Source of the DNA: Adiantum capillus-veneris
Lineage: Eukaryota > Streptophyta > Polypodiopsida > Polypodiales > Pteridaceae
Assembly (NCBI GenBank): GCA_014529385.2
Contig: CM043944.1
Span: 170,935,240 to 170,999,239, forward strand
DNA: 64,000 nt
Direction: 5' to 3'
The notes below the pieces were generated by a model that worked only from the letters and a program-made list of their open reading frames with translations, did not search any database and was not told the DNA's origin. Every line of letters starts with the position of its first letter. Position 1 is the stretch's first letter. Shown piece after piece: positions 29,341 through 41,438 of this stretch. The translations under genes and the position numbers were made by a program.

Positions 29341-30147
29341 TTGTGTCAGAAAAGTTACATAGAGACATTGCTATGTAAATTTGGACTTGAGGATTGCAAA
29401 CCTATTGCCACTCCCATGGAAACAGGTTTGAAGTTGAGTCTACATGATGTTGGCAATCCTGCTGATGTTACTCTTTACCAAACTACTGTGGGCTGCCTCA
29501 TTTATGTATGCAACACAGCGCCAGATATTCAGTTTGCAGTCTCACAGGTCAACAGATTTATGCATAGCCCAAGGTCTAAGCATTGGCAAGCTGTCATTAG
29601 GATTTTCCACTACCTTAGTGGCACTTTACATCTTGGCTTGTTTTATCCCAAGGGGGGATCATTGCCGCCAGACTTACTTGCTTTTTCGGACTCAGATTGG
29701 GTTGGTTGTTTTGACACGCGAGTGTCCACAAGTGGTTTTTGTTTCATGCTTGGCAGTTCATGTATATCATGGTTGAGCAAGAAGCAACCTACTGTGGCCA
29801 CTTCGAGTTGTGAGGCTAAGTACAGGGCAGTCTTCACAGCTACGGTTGAGTGTGTATGGCTCAGACGCCTTATGGCTGATTTGGGTGTTGGACAGGACAT
29901 TGCCAACACTATCTACACTGACAGTCAGAGCGCATTGACAGTTGCAAGGAACCCAATTTTTCATGCTCGCACAAAGCACATTGAGGTGCATTACCACTAT
30001 GTCAGGGAGAGGCTCTCAGCAGGAGAGATCAGCTTGGCTTATGGGCCAACACAGGACAACCTTGCAAATATTTTCACAAAGGCATTGTCTTGTGAGAAGC
30101 TTGAAGCTTCCCGCAAGGCTTTGGGCTTACTCCCCTTTGTGGATTGA
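29341..30147 (+). pseudogene. Copia-2 RNase H and C-terminus
   Basis: A 268-residue frame: A-T-P-M-E-T-G near residue 23, A-P-D-I-Q-F-A-V-S-Q-V-N-R-F near 60, A-F-S-D-S-D-W-V-G-C near 113, S-W-L-S-K-K-Q-P-T-V-A near 143, S-C-E-A-K-Y-R-A near 156, Y-T-D-S-Q-S-A-L-T-V near 191, and R-T-K-H-I-E-V-H-Y-H near 210. It ends with a natural stop 76 bp before the 3' LTR. The RNase H residues look intact. Confidence 0.9.
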
Positions 30148-30210
30148 TCATGTCCTCAGGGCATGGCACTTCCCTTTACTCATGTGCCAGCTCTCGTTCA
30201 CCGCATCAAT

Positions 30211-30222
30211 CCAGGGAGGATT
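30211..30222 (+). other. Copia-2 polypurine tract
   Basis: CCAGGGAGGATT directly before the 3' LTR. Confidence 0.8.
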
Positions 30223-30449
30223 TGTTACCATATACATGTGGTAGTGATGTGTGTGAACGCACTAGGACCGCCGGGGCATTTTTTCCCTCTTTAGGAGGTT
30301 TTTTCCCCCGAGCATTGTATATACGCCCATCACTCTAGGGCTATCTATCTTTCCATTGCACACTAAGTAATACACTCTCTATTGTGTGCCTTGAGCTTCC
30401 TTCGTCTTCTCCAAGCTGTGTGTGTTTCTCTGCAACCCTAATTCCAACA
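30223..30449 (+). repeat. Copia-2 3' LTR
   Basis: Same length and ends as 24991-25217, with about ten substitutions (transitions and some transversions). Confidence 0.95.
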
Positions 30450-30595
30450 CCGAGGTGTGCACCATATCCCACATAGTGGGCTCAATAAAACCGATAATAG
30501 ATCCAGTCCCACTTACCCGAATATAATTAGCAAAATCAAGCATTAATAGGCTACTTAAGGACCTCTCTTCTTAAGCAAGAAAAGAGAAACCAAAT
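30450..30595 (-). other. Gypsy-3 leader, right part
   Basis: Untranslated leader between the Copia-2 insertion and the primer site. It resembles Gypsy-1 46236-46290 (shared TTTCTCTTTTCTT and TTAAGAAG... blocks on the minus strand). Confidence 0.7.
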
Positions 30596-30607
30596 GCTAT
30601 GATACCA
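30596..30607 (-). other. Gypsy-3 primer-binding site
   Basis: TGGTATCATAGC on the minus strand, the initiator-Met site with one change, one base from the LTR end. Confidence 0.8.
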
Positions 30608-30608
30608 A

Positions 30609-31460
30609 TGTAATGGAAATGGCCTATGAACTTTGAGAACAATGGAATTAAGAGAATTAAAGTGAGCAGTTTTGTGATAACATAGAGGGTGAACTTAATT
30701 GATGGTAGAAACATAAACATAGTACTTAATCAACTTGGCATGAACAATAATTTTGCAAGAGAGAGTATTAGAGAACATGACAATAGTTGAGGACCGGATT
30801 TACTTGGAGCCGGTCCCCCTCCAAAAGACGTTTGTATTATAGATTATCCCATCAAGAGAGACTTGGTACAATACATCCTTTGTGTTCCTTGTGACCTAGG
30901 TGATGCAATGAATATGGAAAGCTTCATGCATCACGAGCATAACATAAACTTTGCAAAAAGCATTAACTATCCCAAGCCTCAATCCCAAGGCCTCAAACAC
31001 TTTCGAAGGTGGAGAGAGCTAGTGGGGAATGAGGGTAGGGAAGAGGAAGAAGAATCATTCATAGGAAAAAGAAATAGTTCCTCACTTATCATCACTCTTC
31101 TTGCTTAGCATAACATAATAGCTTAGTAATGAAGATGAGAAGATGGCAAGCTTAAGCATTGAAGCATGGCTCTTGGTTGGATTTGGATTCCACAGCCAAG
31201 AGTGTTGGTGTAGGCTCTCAACTTCTCAACAAGCTTGGATAAGGAGATGGAGCTCTTGCACTTTGCACTTCACACAAGGAGAGAGTGTGTGTGTGTGTGT
31301 GTGTGTGGGAGTGGGAGAGTACACTCCCTCTCATGCTTGGTCCACCCCCTCCCTCTCTCTCTCTTTTGTATTATTTAATTATATCATTTGGACATGTGTC
31401 CTCTTTTTCCTCATTGAAAGAAAGAACTTAATTATTTATTTTTATGTGAGGTCTTATTGA
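30609..31460 (-). repeat. Gypsy-3 5' LTR, truncated at its outer end
   Basis: Ends ...CCATTACA on the minus strand. It shares with Gypsy-1 the segment around ATAGTTGAGGACCGG (30786-30802) and GGAGCCGGTCC. A (TG)n run lies at 31285-31309. The outer boundary is approximate because the expected TGTCAT... start is not found. Confidence 0.7.
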
Positions 31461-31829
31461 TTTGGGGTGTTCTCGGATGTATGAGAAACCTTCTACGTAC
31501 AGGTTTCTATAGATCCCCCTACTCATGGCCTTGACATAGGATATATATAGAGGTGTGTAAGTGCTTCCGCTAGTTGGCACTCTTTCTCATCAGTCATATA
31601 TAGGACATACATAGAGGTGTGTAAGTGCTTCCAATGCCTAGTTGGCAGTATTTATCAACAGTAATTTTTAAAGCAATATATGCAATTTGATGCTCTATTA
31701 ACACTCATTTACGGTTCTTGCATTGATTTTCTTATTTCAAAGTTGAGATTTTGATCTCTATACAAAGGAATCTCCCAAAAAATTTGCCAAATTCTAAATC
31801 TCACTCTCTTGCATTTGTTATTGTCAGAT
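31461..31829 (+). other. Probable Copia-3 leader/LTR remnant with a 64-bp tandem repeat
   Basis: The block containing ATAGAGGTGTGTAAGTGCTTCC occurs at 31547 and 31611 (period 64). No clear LTR boundary or primer site is visible before the GAG remnant. Confidence 0.5.
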
Positions 31830-32870
31830 ATGCCTTGGTCTTTTGAGAAAGAAAATTATTATATCAAGAAGTTTGATGGGCACGATATGGAAGAAACATA
31901 TACTTGATGTTTTGGTCAATAAGGGCCTTGCAGTGCCATTGAAAGAACGTAGAGAGGGTGTTTACACTAATGATTAGTAGGAGGAGCTTGATGATCATGC
32001 TATGGCAACCATTTAAGCTTGCACCTTGGTGAGTCCATTTTCTTTATGACTTTGGACAAGACTACTGCAAAGGATTTATGGGAGTCATTATGCTTAGCTT
32101 GGGACAAGCTCATGTGTTTAGATATATGAAAGAGGGTAGCACTATAACTTGACACTTAAATGAGTTCAACAACTTGATTATGCAATTTACATCCAAGGGA
32201 CTCAATTCGGATGATGAAATAATTTTAGCTTTTTTCTTGCTTTCTTCTTTACCCTCATCATGGGACATGTTTTAACACATGTTTAGATATGAAAGAGGGT
32301 AGCACTATCACTTCACACTTAAATGAGCTCAATAGCTTGTTTATGCAACTTACATCTAAGGGACTCATCATGGGACATGTTTTACCCTCATCATCGGACA
32401 TGTTTTAACACAACCATAAGTAACTTTGTTTAGATATGAAAGAGGGTAGCACTATCACTTCACACTTAAATGAGCTCAATAGCTTGTTTATGCAACTTAC
32501 ATCTAAGGGACTCAATTTTGATGATGAAATAAAGTTAGCTTTTCTCTTTCTTTCTTCTTTGCCTTCATCATGGGACATATTTAACTCTTCCATAGGTAAC
32601 TCTGCACCTGGCAGTAATCTTGCTTTTAGTGATGTTACTAGTGCTATGATTGCAGAAGAGATTAGACGTCAATCTCTTGACACTAGTGGACATGGCAATG
32701 CATATATGGCTAGTGATGGTTGTTGTAGGCATAGTCAAGGCCAATCACAAGATCACAAGAATCCTCATGACAAGATTCATATCCTTTTGAAAAAGACTGC
32801 CACATTTTGCAACGTGAAAATTTTAAAGGCATTGCCAATTCTCACCCTCCTAAGAGCAATGTGAAGATTG
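31830..32870 (+). pseudogene. Copia-3 GAG with internal triplication
   Basis: It begins W-S-F-E-K-E-N-Y-Y-I-K-K-F-D-G near 31832. The segment starting ATGAAAGAGGGTAGC occurs three times (32126, 32289, 32436). Only the last continues properly into T-S-K-G-L-N-F-D-D-E-I and L-S-S-L-P-S-S-W-D-I-F, the UBN2-type GAG core. A possible knuckle region near 32800 is unreadable. Dead. Confidence 0.75.
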
Positions 32871-33004
32871 AGGAGCTCAATATACTTTGAGTCTACACCA
32901 TTTGAGGTTGTTACTAATGTGGCACAGTCATTAGATGTCTTGATATTAGCTTTTGACTTGATTCAAGATGCATTATTGGATCCAAAAGAGTATTATATGT
33001 AAAA

Positions 33005-34382
33005 TTAAATCATTGACTTGGGTGCCAGTTTCCATGTTACTCCCCATAGGGAATGGTTCTTCAGTCATGCTCCTATGCATGGTTCAATCAAGCTAGGTGA
33101 CTTGTATCAGCTTGATATTTGTGGCATTGAAGATGTGAAGTTATGTATACGTAATGATAGTGAGTTTATGCTTTGAGGTGCTAGACATGTGCCAAAGTTG
33201 ACTAAGAGCTTAGTGTCAGCCATTTAGCTTGATGATTTGGAATATAGTACAGTTTTTGGCAACGATTCCTAGATTATTCACAAGGGAAATTGGGTTATTT
33301 TCAAGGGCCAAAATTACGGCTCATTATTCTCTTTGTATATCTCTTCTATGTAAGAGAATTCCATTTATGTTGTCGAGCTACCTTCTACTGAGTTGTGGCA
33401 TAGTCGGCTTGGTATCGAAACAACTTCAACGTTTAGGCTACTTACATGTCTTAAAGTATTGTGATTTGATCTTGTGTGAGCATTGCATTTATAAAAAACA
33501 CATTAGGATTACGTATTTGCCATTGAATAGAGAGATAGCGAGTCCTCTAAACTTAGTACAAAGTGATCTATGTGGACCTATGTCTCACAAACCTCGGGGT
33601 CGGGGGGGGGGGGGGGGGGGGGGGGAGGGGGGGGGAGGGGTGTTGTTATTTCCTAACATTCATAGATGACTCTATTATGAAGGTGTGGGTTGAACTCTTA
33701 AAGAGAAAAGATGAATCCTTTATTGTGTTTCAAAAATTCCTTGCAATGATAGAGAACTAGTCACGCAAGAAGCTGAAGAATTTGTGCACTAACAATGGGG
33801 GAGAGTACATCTCCACTAAGTTCAAAAATATTTGTAACAAAAGAGGCATTAGACAAAATTCTACCACATCATACATAGCTACTAAGAATGTCATTGCTTA
33901 GCATATGAATAGGACAATCCAAGAGAGAGTCACAACCATGTTTTCTATGGCGATCTTACCTCAAAAGTTTTGGGCAAATGTTGTGATGATAGCAATATAC
34001 ATCATCAATCAATCGCCTAGTACACCATTGAGCTATAATATTCCACAGAAGATGTGGAATGGTAAGAAGCCAAACTATGACATATTTTATGTGTAATGGG
34101 CGTAAGGCATTCTCGCAAGAACTTACACCCAAACTCACACAAAATGCATCTGCATTGGGCAGATGGAGAGATGGGCAATTGTCTCTGACACCCAAAACCT
34201 AGAAAACTCATTTGTAACTCACTAGTTATCGTCAATGAGCTAAAGATGCACATACATCCTGTAAAAGACACTCAGTATCACAAGGTTATATTTGAGGACA
34301 TAGCCTCAAGTGAGATCAAACAAACAACTCATTCTACTAGTGATGTTCCTACAACTAGTAGTGCTCCAGAGAGTGCGGAGTC
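33005..34382 (+). pseudogene. Copia-3 protease and integrase remnant
   Basis: D-L-G-A-S-F-H-V-T-P-H near 33017 is the protease box with D-L-G for D-S-G. L-W-H-S-R-L-G is near 33395, Q-S-D-L-C-G-P-M near 33562, and T-N-N-G-G-E-Y near 33790 (the second catalytic Asp is Asn). M-N-R-T-I-Q-E-R is at 33905 after the expected Glu. A poly-G expansion sits at 33602-33635. The part after 34090 reads as the integrase C-terminus in fragments. Many stops. Confidence 0.75.
33602..33640. repeat. Poly-G expansion
   Basis: 24 G, then A, 9 G, A, 4 G. It falls where the Copia integrase normally has a Ser-Leu-Gly-Gly stretch, so a few Gly codons have probably expanded. Confidence 0.9.
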
Positions 34383-34700
34383 TGTTAGGATTTGGATCGT
34401 GCTAGCTATGGTGGATGAAATAGAAACATGGTGCAAGTGTGTGAGTGTGTGTAAGCAAGCTTATCACTCAAGTGAATTAGGTTCCAAGATAGATTAGCTT
34501 GGACTCATAAACACAATCTTGAGTATTGACTTAGCTTAGCACAAACTCACCATAGACAAGCATGTAGTGCAAAATGAGTTGTTGTTTATTGATTCAAGAA
34601 ATGAGCTTTAAGTAGCTCTACAGCCTTGCTCCACAGTATGTGGGATAAATCCACTCTCCTCTCCTTGACTCACACCTTAGGACAAAGCTCACACTTTACA
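34383..34700 (-). repeat. TR-GAG 3' LTR (318 bp)
   Basis: Minus-strand ends TGTAAAGTGTGAG...CAAATCCTAACA. It contains AATAAA on the minus strand near 34587-34592, a possible polyadenylation signal. Confidence 0.95.
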
Positions 34701-34715
34701 ATCCTCCCCTTGAGG
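34701..34715 (-). other. TR-GAG polypurine tract
   Basis: AAGGGGAGGAT on the minus strand directly before the 3' LTR. Confidence 0.85.
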
Positions 34716-34759
34716 TTTGGACTAAGACAAGATACTGAAGATGCACGATCCATACAGGC

Positions 34760-34895
34760 TAACAAAATCCACACAGGATGGTGATATCCACACAGGAAAG
34801 TAAAGTCCACAAAGGATGGTGATATCCACACAGGATGGTAAAAATCCACACAAGAACAATCCACAGAGGATGGTGATGTCCACACAGGAAAAAGT
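34760..34895 (-). repeat. Minisatellite in the TR-GAG 3' untranslated region
   Basis: The unit TCCACACAGGATGGTGATA (plus strand), with variants, occurs about six times between the GAG stop and the polypurine tract. Some copies carry GGAAAGTAAAG in place of GGATGGTGATA. Confidence 0.75.
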
Positions 34896-34924
34896 CCTCC
34901 CCTACAAGTAGAGAGTCTGCATCT

Positions 34925-35848
34925 TCAAAATGGGTCTTCCCAAACACTACCTTCTTCTTCGTCCTTTTTGTCTTCTACTATGTGAGTTGATCCTCTGTCA
35001 GGTCTCTTGCCTTCGTTGCTTTTGCTGTTGCTTCTACTATTGCTGCTTTCTCCACTGTTACTGCCTCCACTTGAGTAGCACCGAGAAGGAGGGTGTCCCT
35101 TCCTACCACATTTGTTGCAAGGTTTGATTCTATAGCAATCTTTCGCTACGTGTCCCATTCTTCCACATTCATAACACTTTCGTCCGTTTGTCGATGTTGA
35201 TGGAGAAAATATTCCACTTGAAGATGTTGCGATGAAAACTCCTCCTGATGGGGTAAGTGAACCTCTTTGCTTTCTTTCTTCTGCTTGGACTGAGTTGATT
35301 ACATCTTGAAATGGTGGTGCTGGTTCTTTTTCTTCAAGAATTGTGACTAAGTGGTCATACGAAGGTGGAAGTGCACTTAAAAGTATAGCCACTTTGTCAT
35401 CTTCTGGTACTTCAACTTGGATGTAAGTGAGTTGTGTGACAATGCTCTTAAGCCTGTTCACTAGGCTAGCAATATCCTCCCCTTGAAGCATAGTAACTTT
35501 GTAAAGCTGTCTTTTAAGACTAACTTTGCTTCTTTTGGATCTAGCTCCAAAATTACTTTCTAGGACATGCCAGGCTTCATGTGCATGCTTACATTCATCT
35601 ATGAAATGCGCATAGTTATCATGCAAAGAAGTGATGATAATTCCCAATGCTTGTTCGTCTTTGGCCAAATTTTGTGCACTTGCTATGAGTGTAGATGCCC
35701 TAGTGTGCACTCCATTGGGTTCGGCTTGTTGCTCAAGGGCAGTGCTAATGACAAACCACAAACATTTTTTCATAAAATAGCCTCTTAACTTCGTTTGCCA
35801 AGTGTGAAATCCCTCCCCATTGAATTTCTCTATTCCCTTGTCCCCCAT
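34925..35848 (-). CDS. TR-GAG GAG protein, intact (307 aa)
   Basis: The start is the ATG at 35848 (M-G-D-K-G-I-E-K-F-N-G); three more codons upstream are open but have no ATG. Residues ~7-25 read K-F-N-G-E-G-F-H-T-W, the DUF4219-like start. The UBN2-type capsid core covers ~65-185 (H-E-A-W-H-V-L-E, L-L-S-A-L-P-P-S-Y-D-H-L). Two CCHC knuckles follow: C-Y-E-C-G-R-M-G-H-V-A-K-D-C near 223 and C-N-K-C-G-R-K-G-H-P-P-S-R-C near 241. A Ser/Asn-rich then acidic tail ends in W-E-D-P-F. It should package element RNA into Copia-like particles. No stop or shift is seen, unlike every other GAG here except that of Gypsy-2. The pol functions must come from elsewhere. Confidence 0.92.
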   Translation of the reverse strand: MGDKGIEKFNGEGFHTWQTKLRGYFMKKCLWFVISTALEQQAEPNGVHTRASTLIASAQNLAKDEQALGIIITSLHDNYAHFIDECKHAHEAWHVLESNFGARSKRSKVSLKRQLYKVTMLQGEDIASLVNRLKSIVTQLTYIQVEVPEDDKVAILLSALPPSYDHLVTILEEKEPAPPFQDVINSVQAEERKQRGSLTPSGGVFIATSSSGIFSPSTSTNGRKCYECGRMGHVAKDCYRIKPCNKCGRKGHPPSRCYSSGGSNSGESSNSRSNSKSNEGKRPDRGSTHIVEDKKDEEEGSVWEDPF

Positions 35849-37491
35849 TTGTGCCAATAGAGGGGTCTTAGCTTAGGAGACTCTCCTAGCCAGTGTCTGC
35901 CTCTTTACACGGTGCACAATCGATGATAGAAAATTTATTTGCAAAAGTTTTGTGCTTGGTTGCAAGATTTTAATATCTTCTTAATGAAATGTGAAGTACC
36001 TCTTCACTCGAGGTGAAGTCACCCTTCACCCTTCACATACACCTTTGAGTTGATTTATTGGATGTCAATGCATGGATGCTAGTGCAATGGGTGTAATTGG
36101 GGGTCTTTCTAGTTGAAGAGACTCTCTTCAAGGCAGTGTCTACCCAATCTTTGCAAATGGATACAAGGGTTGTGTGCTTACAATATAGGCTTCAACAATC
36201 AATTGCAATCCTTTGAGTTTGCATATAACAACTCTAATTCAGTGAGAATCAATGGTGAATCAAGTTGGCATGCAGTGCCTTTAATGAACATAAATTTTGT
36301 GAGCCGAAATGTTGGCCGCGGGAAGGAGCTCTTGAGGCCGGGCCTCTTGAGGTGTTCGGAGTCTTGAGGCAGCAGGCTGTGGGAGCAGGGGCTAAATAGA
36401 GGCTTTGCCTTGGGGTTTTTGAGGCCGGATGCCAGGCAGTGGGACCCGGTGCTTAGGATGGGGAGCACCCCTTTGTGGGAGGATGGGAGCCCTTGAGGCT
36501 TTGAGGCAGGACTTCCCGCTTGGAGCCTTTGAAGCAGCACCGTGGGAGGGGGGGGGAGGCCAAAAGGTCGGGCAAGCCGGGAAGAAAAGGGCAAGTGCGG
36601 GCAGCTATGGGAAATCGGGCAGCGACACCGGGCAGGCGGGGGCAGGCCGGGCGGCGCGGGCAGGGCCGGTGCACAAGCGCGGTCAGCAACCAATCGGATT
36701 TCGGGCGGCGGGCAAAAAAAGGGAATGGCGCGCGGCGCCTGAGGGAACTTGCCCCAGTGGACCCGCCAGGTCAAAGTATCGAATTGCAGTCCAATTTCGG
36801 GTCCGCCCAGTCTCCCCGATTTAGGCACGGGTCATTAACCTCAAAACCTCCTTGCCAAGAATAGCTTTCCCAACTTGAGCTAGCCACCAAGACAAAGTGT
36901 TTGGTTGTGAGAAGGTTCCGGAAAACAGGATCTTAAACTCAAGTCGGCAGTCACAAGCTCACACACACCTATTTTAGGAAAACAAATTGAGCGGGCTTCC
37001 CTTGTCAGAATGGAGCACTTAGGGACTCTATGGATAGGTTTCGAGGAGTGCTTTGAGATGATGGAAATTATGTAAGTTGATAATGAAAGTGCGAGGAATA
37101 ATTACAAATGCAAGAGTAGCAAAAATCAACACTATATACACACAAATTTGAAGAGAGACAATTGCTAAATGATGTGACCAATCAATCAAGGCACTAATTG
37201 ATCATTGGGGTGATCAATTGGTTACTTGTGTAAGTGGAAGCACAAACATATTGAGAAGAGTAATGCACCTACGCTCTCCTAATCAAACCTATCTAGCCAT
37301 GGAGGGTAGTGGCCTCTTGGGTGTGCCAAGGACATGCCGACACATAACTAGATTAAGGCCTAATTAGTGAGATGCAACTAATCATAAAGAATGTTAATGG
37401 GCCGTAATAATGAAATTCAAATCGATCTAATGGAGATGCTAATGATTAACACACACTAATGCATAATGAAAATCCTAGCTAGCACACCATG
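35849..37491 (-). other. TR-GAG leader, 1.6 kb, with GC-rich block
   Basis: Untranslated on the evidence available. The part at 35870-36180 contains two copies of a motif like GAGACTCTCYT...CAGTGTCT. The block 36300-36835 is strikingly GC-rich against its AT-rich surroundings. 36840-37490 is ordinary AT-rich sequence. Confidence 0.6.
36300..36835. other. GC-rich island in the TR-GAG leader
   Basis: Composition changes sharply at both ends. The plus strand is G-rich with recurring CTTGAGGCCGGG-like pieces and a run of nine G (36546-36554). Open frames of 200 residues on the minus strand and 110-130 on the plus strand are Pro-, Arg- or Gly-rich and look like a result of composition. It may be captured foreign or host sequence; origin unknown. 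Confidence 0.6.
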
Positions 37492-37503
37492 GCTCTGATA
37501 CCA
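37492..37503 (-). other. TR-GAG primer-binding site (initiator tRNA-Met)
   Basis: TGGTATCAGAGC on the minus strand, two bases from the LTR end. Confidence 0.95.
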
Positions 37504-37505
37504 AA

Positions 37506-37823
37506 TGTTAGGATTTGGATCATGCTAGCTATGGTGGATGAAAGAGAAACATGGTGCAAGTGTGTGAGTGTGTATAAGCAAGCTTATCACTCAAGTGAAT
37601 TAGGTTCCAAGATAGATTAACTTGGACTCATAAACACAATCTTGAGTATTGACTGAGCTTAGCACAACCTCACCATAGAAAAGCATGTAGTGCAAAATGA
37701 GTTGTTGTTTATTGATTCAAGAAATGAGATTTAAGTAGCTCTACAACCTTGCTCCACAGTATGTGGGATAAATCCACTCTCCTCTCCTTGACTCACACCT
37801 TAGGACAAAGCTCACACTTTACA
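37506..37823 (-). repeat. TR-GAG 5' LTR (318 bp)
   Basis: Same length and ends as the 3' copy; AATAAA on the minus strand near 37709-37714. Confidence 0.95.
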
Positions 37824-37828
37824 GAGTC

Positions 37829-38910
37829 TAGCACTCTAAGCAGTGAGGATATCTACATGAGTCTCTCGTGCCTCTAAGCATTTTGAACCAAGGCTAGACT
37901 ATTTTTTGGTCAATGACTGTGGAGAGGCTACCTGCTACTAAGGCTATTGAGATAGAAGATAGAGTGAGGTGGAGCAGGCAATGAAATTGGAGTATAACTC
38001 AATTATGAAAAATGAGACTTAGGACTTGCAGAGTTACTAGAGGGCAAATAAGGCTTGCCTTGTAGATGGGTATAAACAAAGAAATACACAGTAGAAGATC
38101 CCAAGCTTAATTACAAGGCTAGATTAGTTGTTGCTAAGGGATTCAAGCAGAAGAAAGACGTGGACTTTGATAATATTTTCTCTCCAATAGTCAAGATGAC
38201 TACATTTTTCTTGTGCTTGGAGTAGTAGCCATTGAGTACATGGAACTTATCTAGATGGACATGAATACTGATTTCCTTCATAGGGATTTAGAAGAAGACA
38301 TCTATATGAAGTAGCTAAAGGGTTTTGAAGTTAAACTTGAAAATGCTATGAGAGCAGAATTGGTGTGTAGATTGTGCAAGGCAATATATGGCCTAAAGAA
38401 AGGCACAAGGAAGTGATACTATAAATTTGACAAGTACATGGAATCCCAAGGTTATCTACAAAGCCAAGAGGATCACTGCTTGTATACCTAGAAGTTGAAT
38501 GATGGTTCACTTACCATCTTGATACTTTATGTCAATGATATGGTCAATGACAGGAAGTCTAAAGACGCAATGTCCATCTTGAAAAATTCACTTAGCATGC
38601 AATTTTCTATGAAGAAATGGGAGATGAAAATCACTTTCTTGGTATGCATATCAAGAGGGGTAGAAATTTAGAGTCCTAGAGTTATCTCAAGAAACGTATA
38701 ACCACAAGGTCTGCCAACATTTTAATATGCAAGGGGAGAAGGCTACATTGAGTACCCCAATGTAGGCATATGCAAAACTTAGCAAGAATGATGCTCCCAA
38801 ATTTGATGGAGAGAAAGCAAAAATGGAAAAGGTTCCATATTCTTCAGTAGGGTATTCTTATGTACACCATGGTAGACATCATACCAGACATTGCATTTGC
38901 AACTTACTGA
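37829..38910 (+). pseudogene. Copia-3 RT remnant
   Basis: Fragments in three frames: L-V-V-A-K-G-F-K-Q-K-K-D-V-D-F near 38125, then I-V-K-M-T-T. M-N-T-D-F-L-H-R-D-L lies near 38258-38287, corresponding to K-T-A-F-L-H-G-D-L. Y-G-L-K-K is near 38390, L-Y-V-N-D-M near 38525 (first Asp of the catalytic box is Asn) and V-P-Y-S-S-V-G-Y near 38832. The RNase H part is not recognisable. Dead. Confidence 0.75.
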
Positions 38911-41429
<2,519 letters not shown>

Positions 41430-41438
41430 ATTTAAGTC

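Larger units (their letters stand above)
24991..30449 (+). mobile_element. Copia-2: complete Ty1/Copia element with 227-bp LTRs
   Basis: Both LTRs are 227 bp and differ at about ten positions. Flanks are CCCAG (24986-24990) and CCGAG (30450-30454), a target duplication with one mismatch. It has an initiator-Met primer site, GAG, protease, integrase, RT, RNase H and a polypurine tract, in Copia order. It lies in the leader of Gypsy-3, and a solo LTR is inserted in its integrase. Six in-frame stops, one small deletion and the solo LTR inactivate it. Confidence 0.92.
22933..31460 (-). mobile_element. Gypsy-3: truncated relative of Gypsy-1, split by Copia-2
   Basis: Two parts (22933-24990 and 30450-31460) flank Copia-2. 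Right to left: 5' LTR (30609 to about 31460, start truncated), primer site, leader, GAG, zinc knuckle and protease, ending abruptly at 22933. RT, integrase and 3' LTR are missing. GAG and protease are clearly homologous to Gypsy-1, and the leader block around 24900-24985 matches Gypsy-1 46390-46450. Its LTR is noticeably more diverged from the Gypsy-1 LTR than the LTR piece at 7375-8500 is. Confidence 0.85.
34383..37823 (-). mobile_element. TR-GAG-type non-autonomous LTR retrotransposon (3,441 bp)
   Basis: Both LTRs are 318 bp, with about nine differences. The flanking GAGTC duplication is perfect (34378-34382 and 37824-37828). On the minus strand: 5' LTR (37506-37823), initiator-Met primer site, a ~1.6-kb leader holding a GC-rich block, one open GAG frame, a short minisatellite, polypurine tract and 3' LTR (34383-34700). 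There is no protease, integrase, RT or RNase H, and no room for them. This architecture is known in plants as TR-GAG. It sits in Copia-3. Confidence 0.92.
31830..38910 (+). mobile_element. Copia-3: heavily decayed Ty1/Copia element, split by the TR-GAG element
   Basis: Parts 31830-34382 and 37829-38910 hold, in order, GAG, protease, integrase, linker, RT and the start of the RNase H region, with a stop every few dozen codons. The two parts join across the GAGTC duplication of the inserted element: A-P-E-S-A-E-S on the left, then S-T-L-S-S-E-D-I on the right. The domain order is Copia. LTRs were not found. Confidence 0.8.

Noticed and set aside
36199-36828. 209-residue Pro-rich open frame on the minus strand, with overlapping frames on the plus strand
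   Set aside because: GC-rich sequence lacks stops in most frames; the composition explains the length and no motif is seen.
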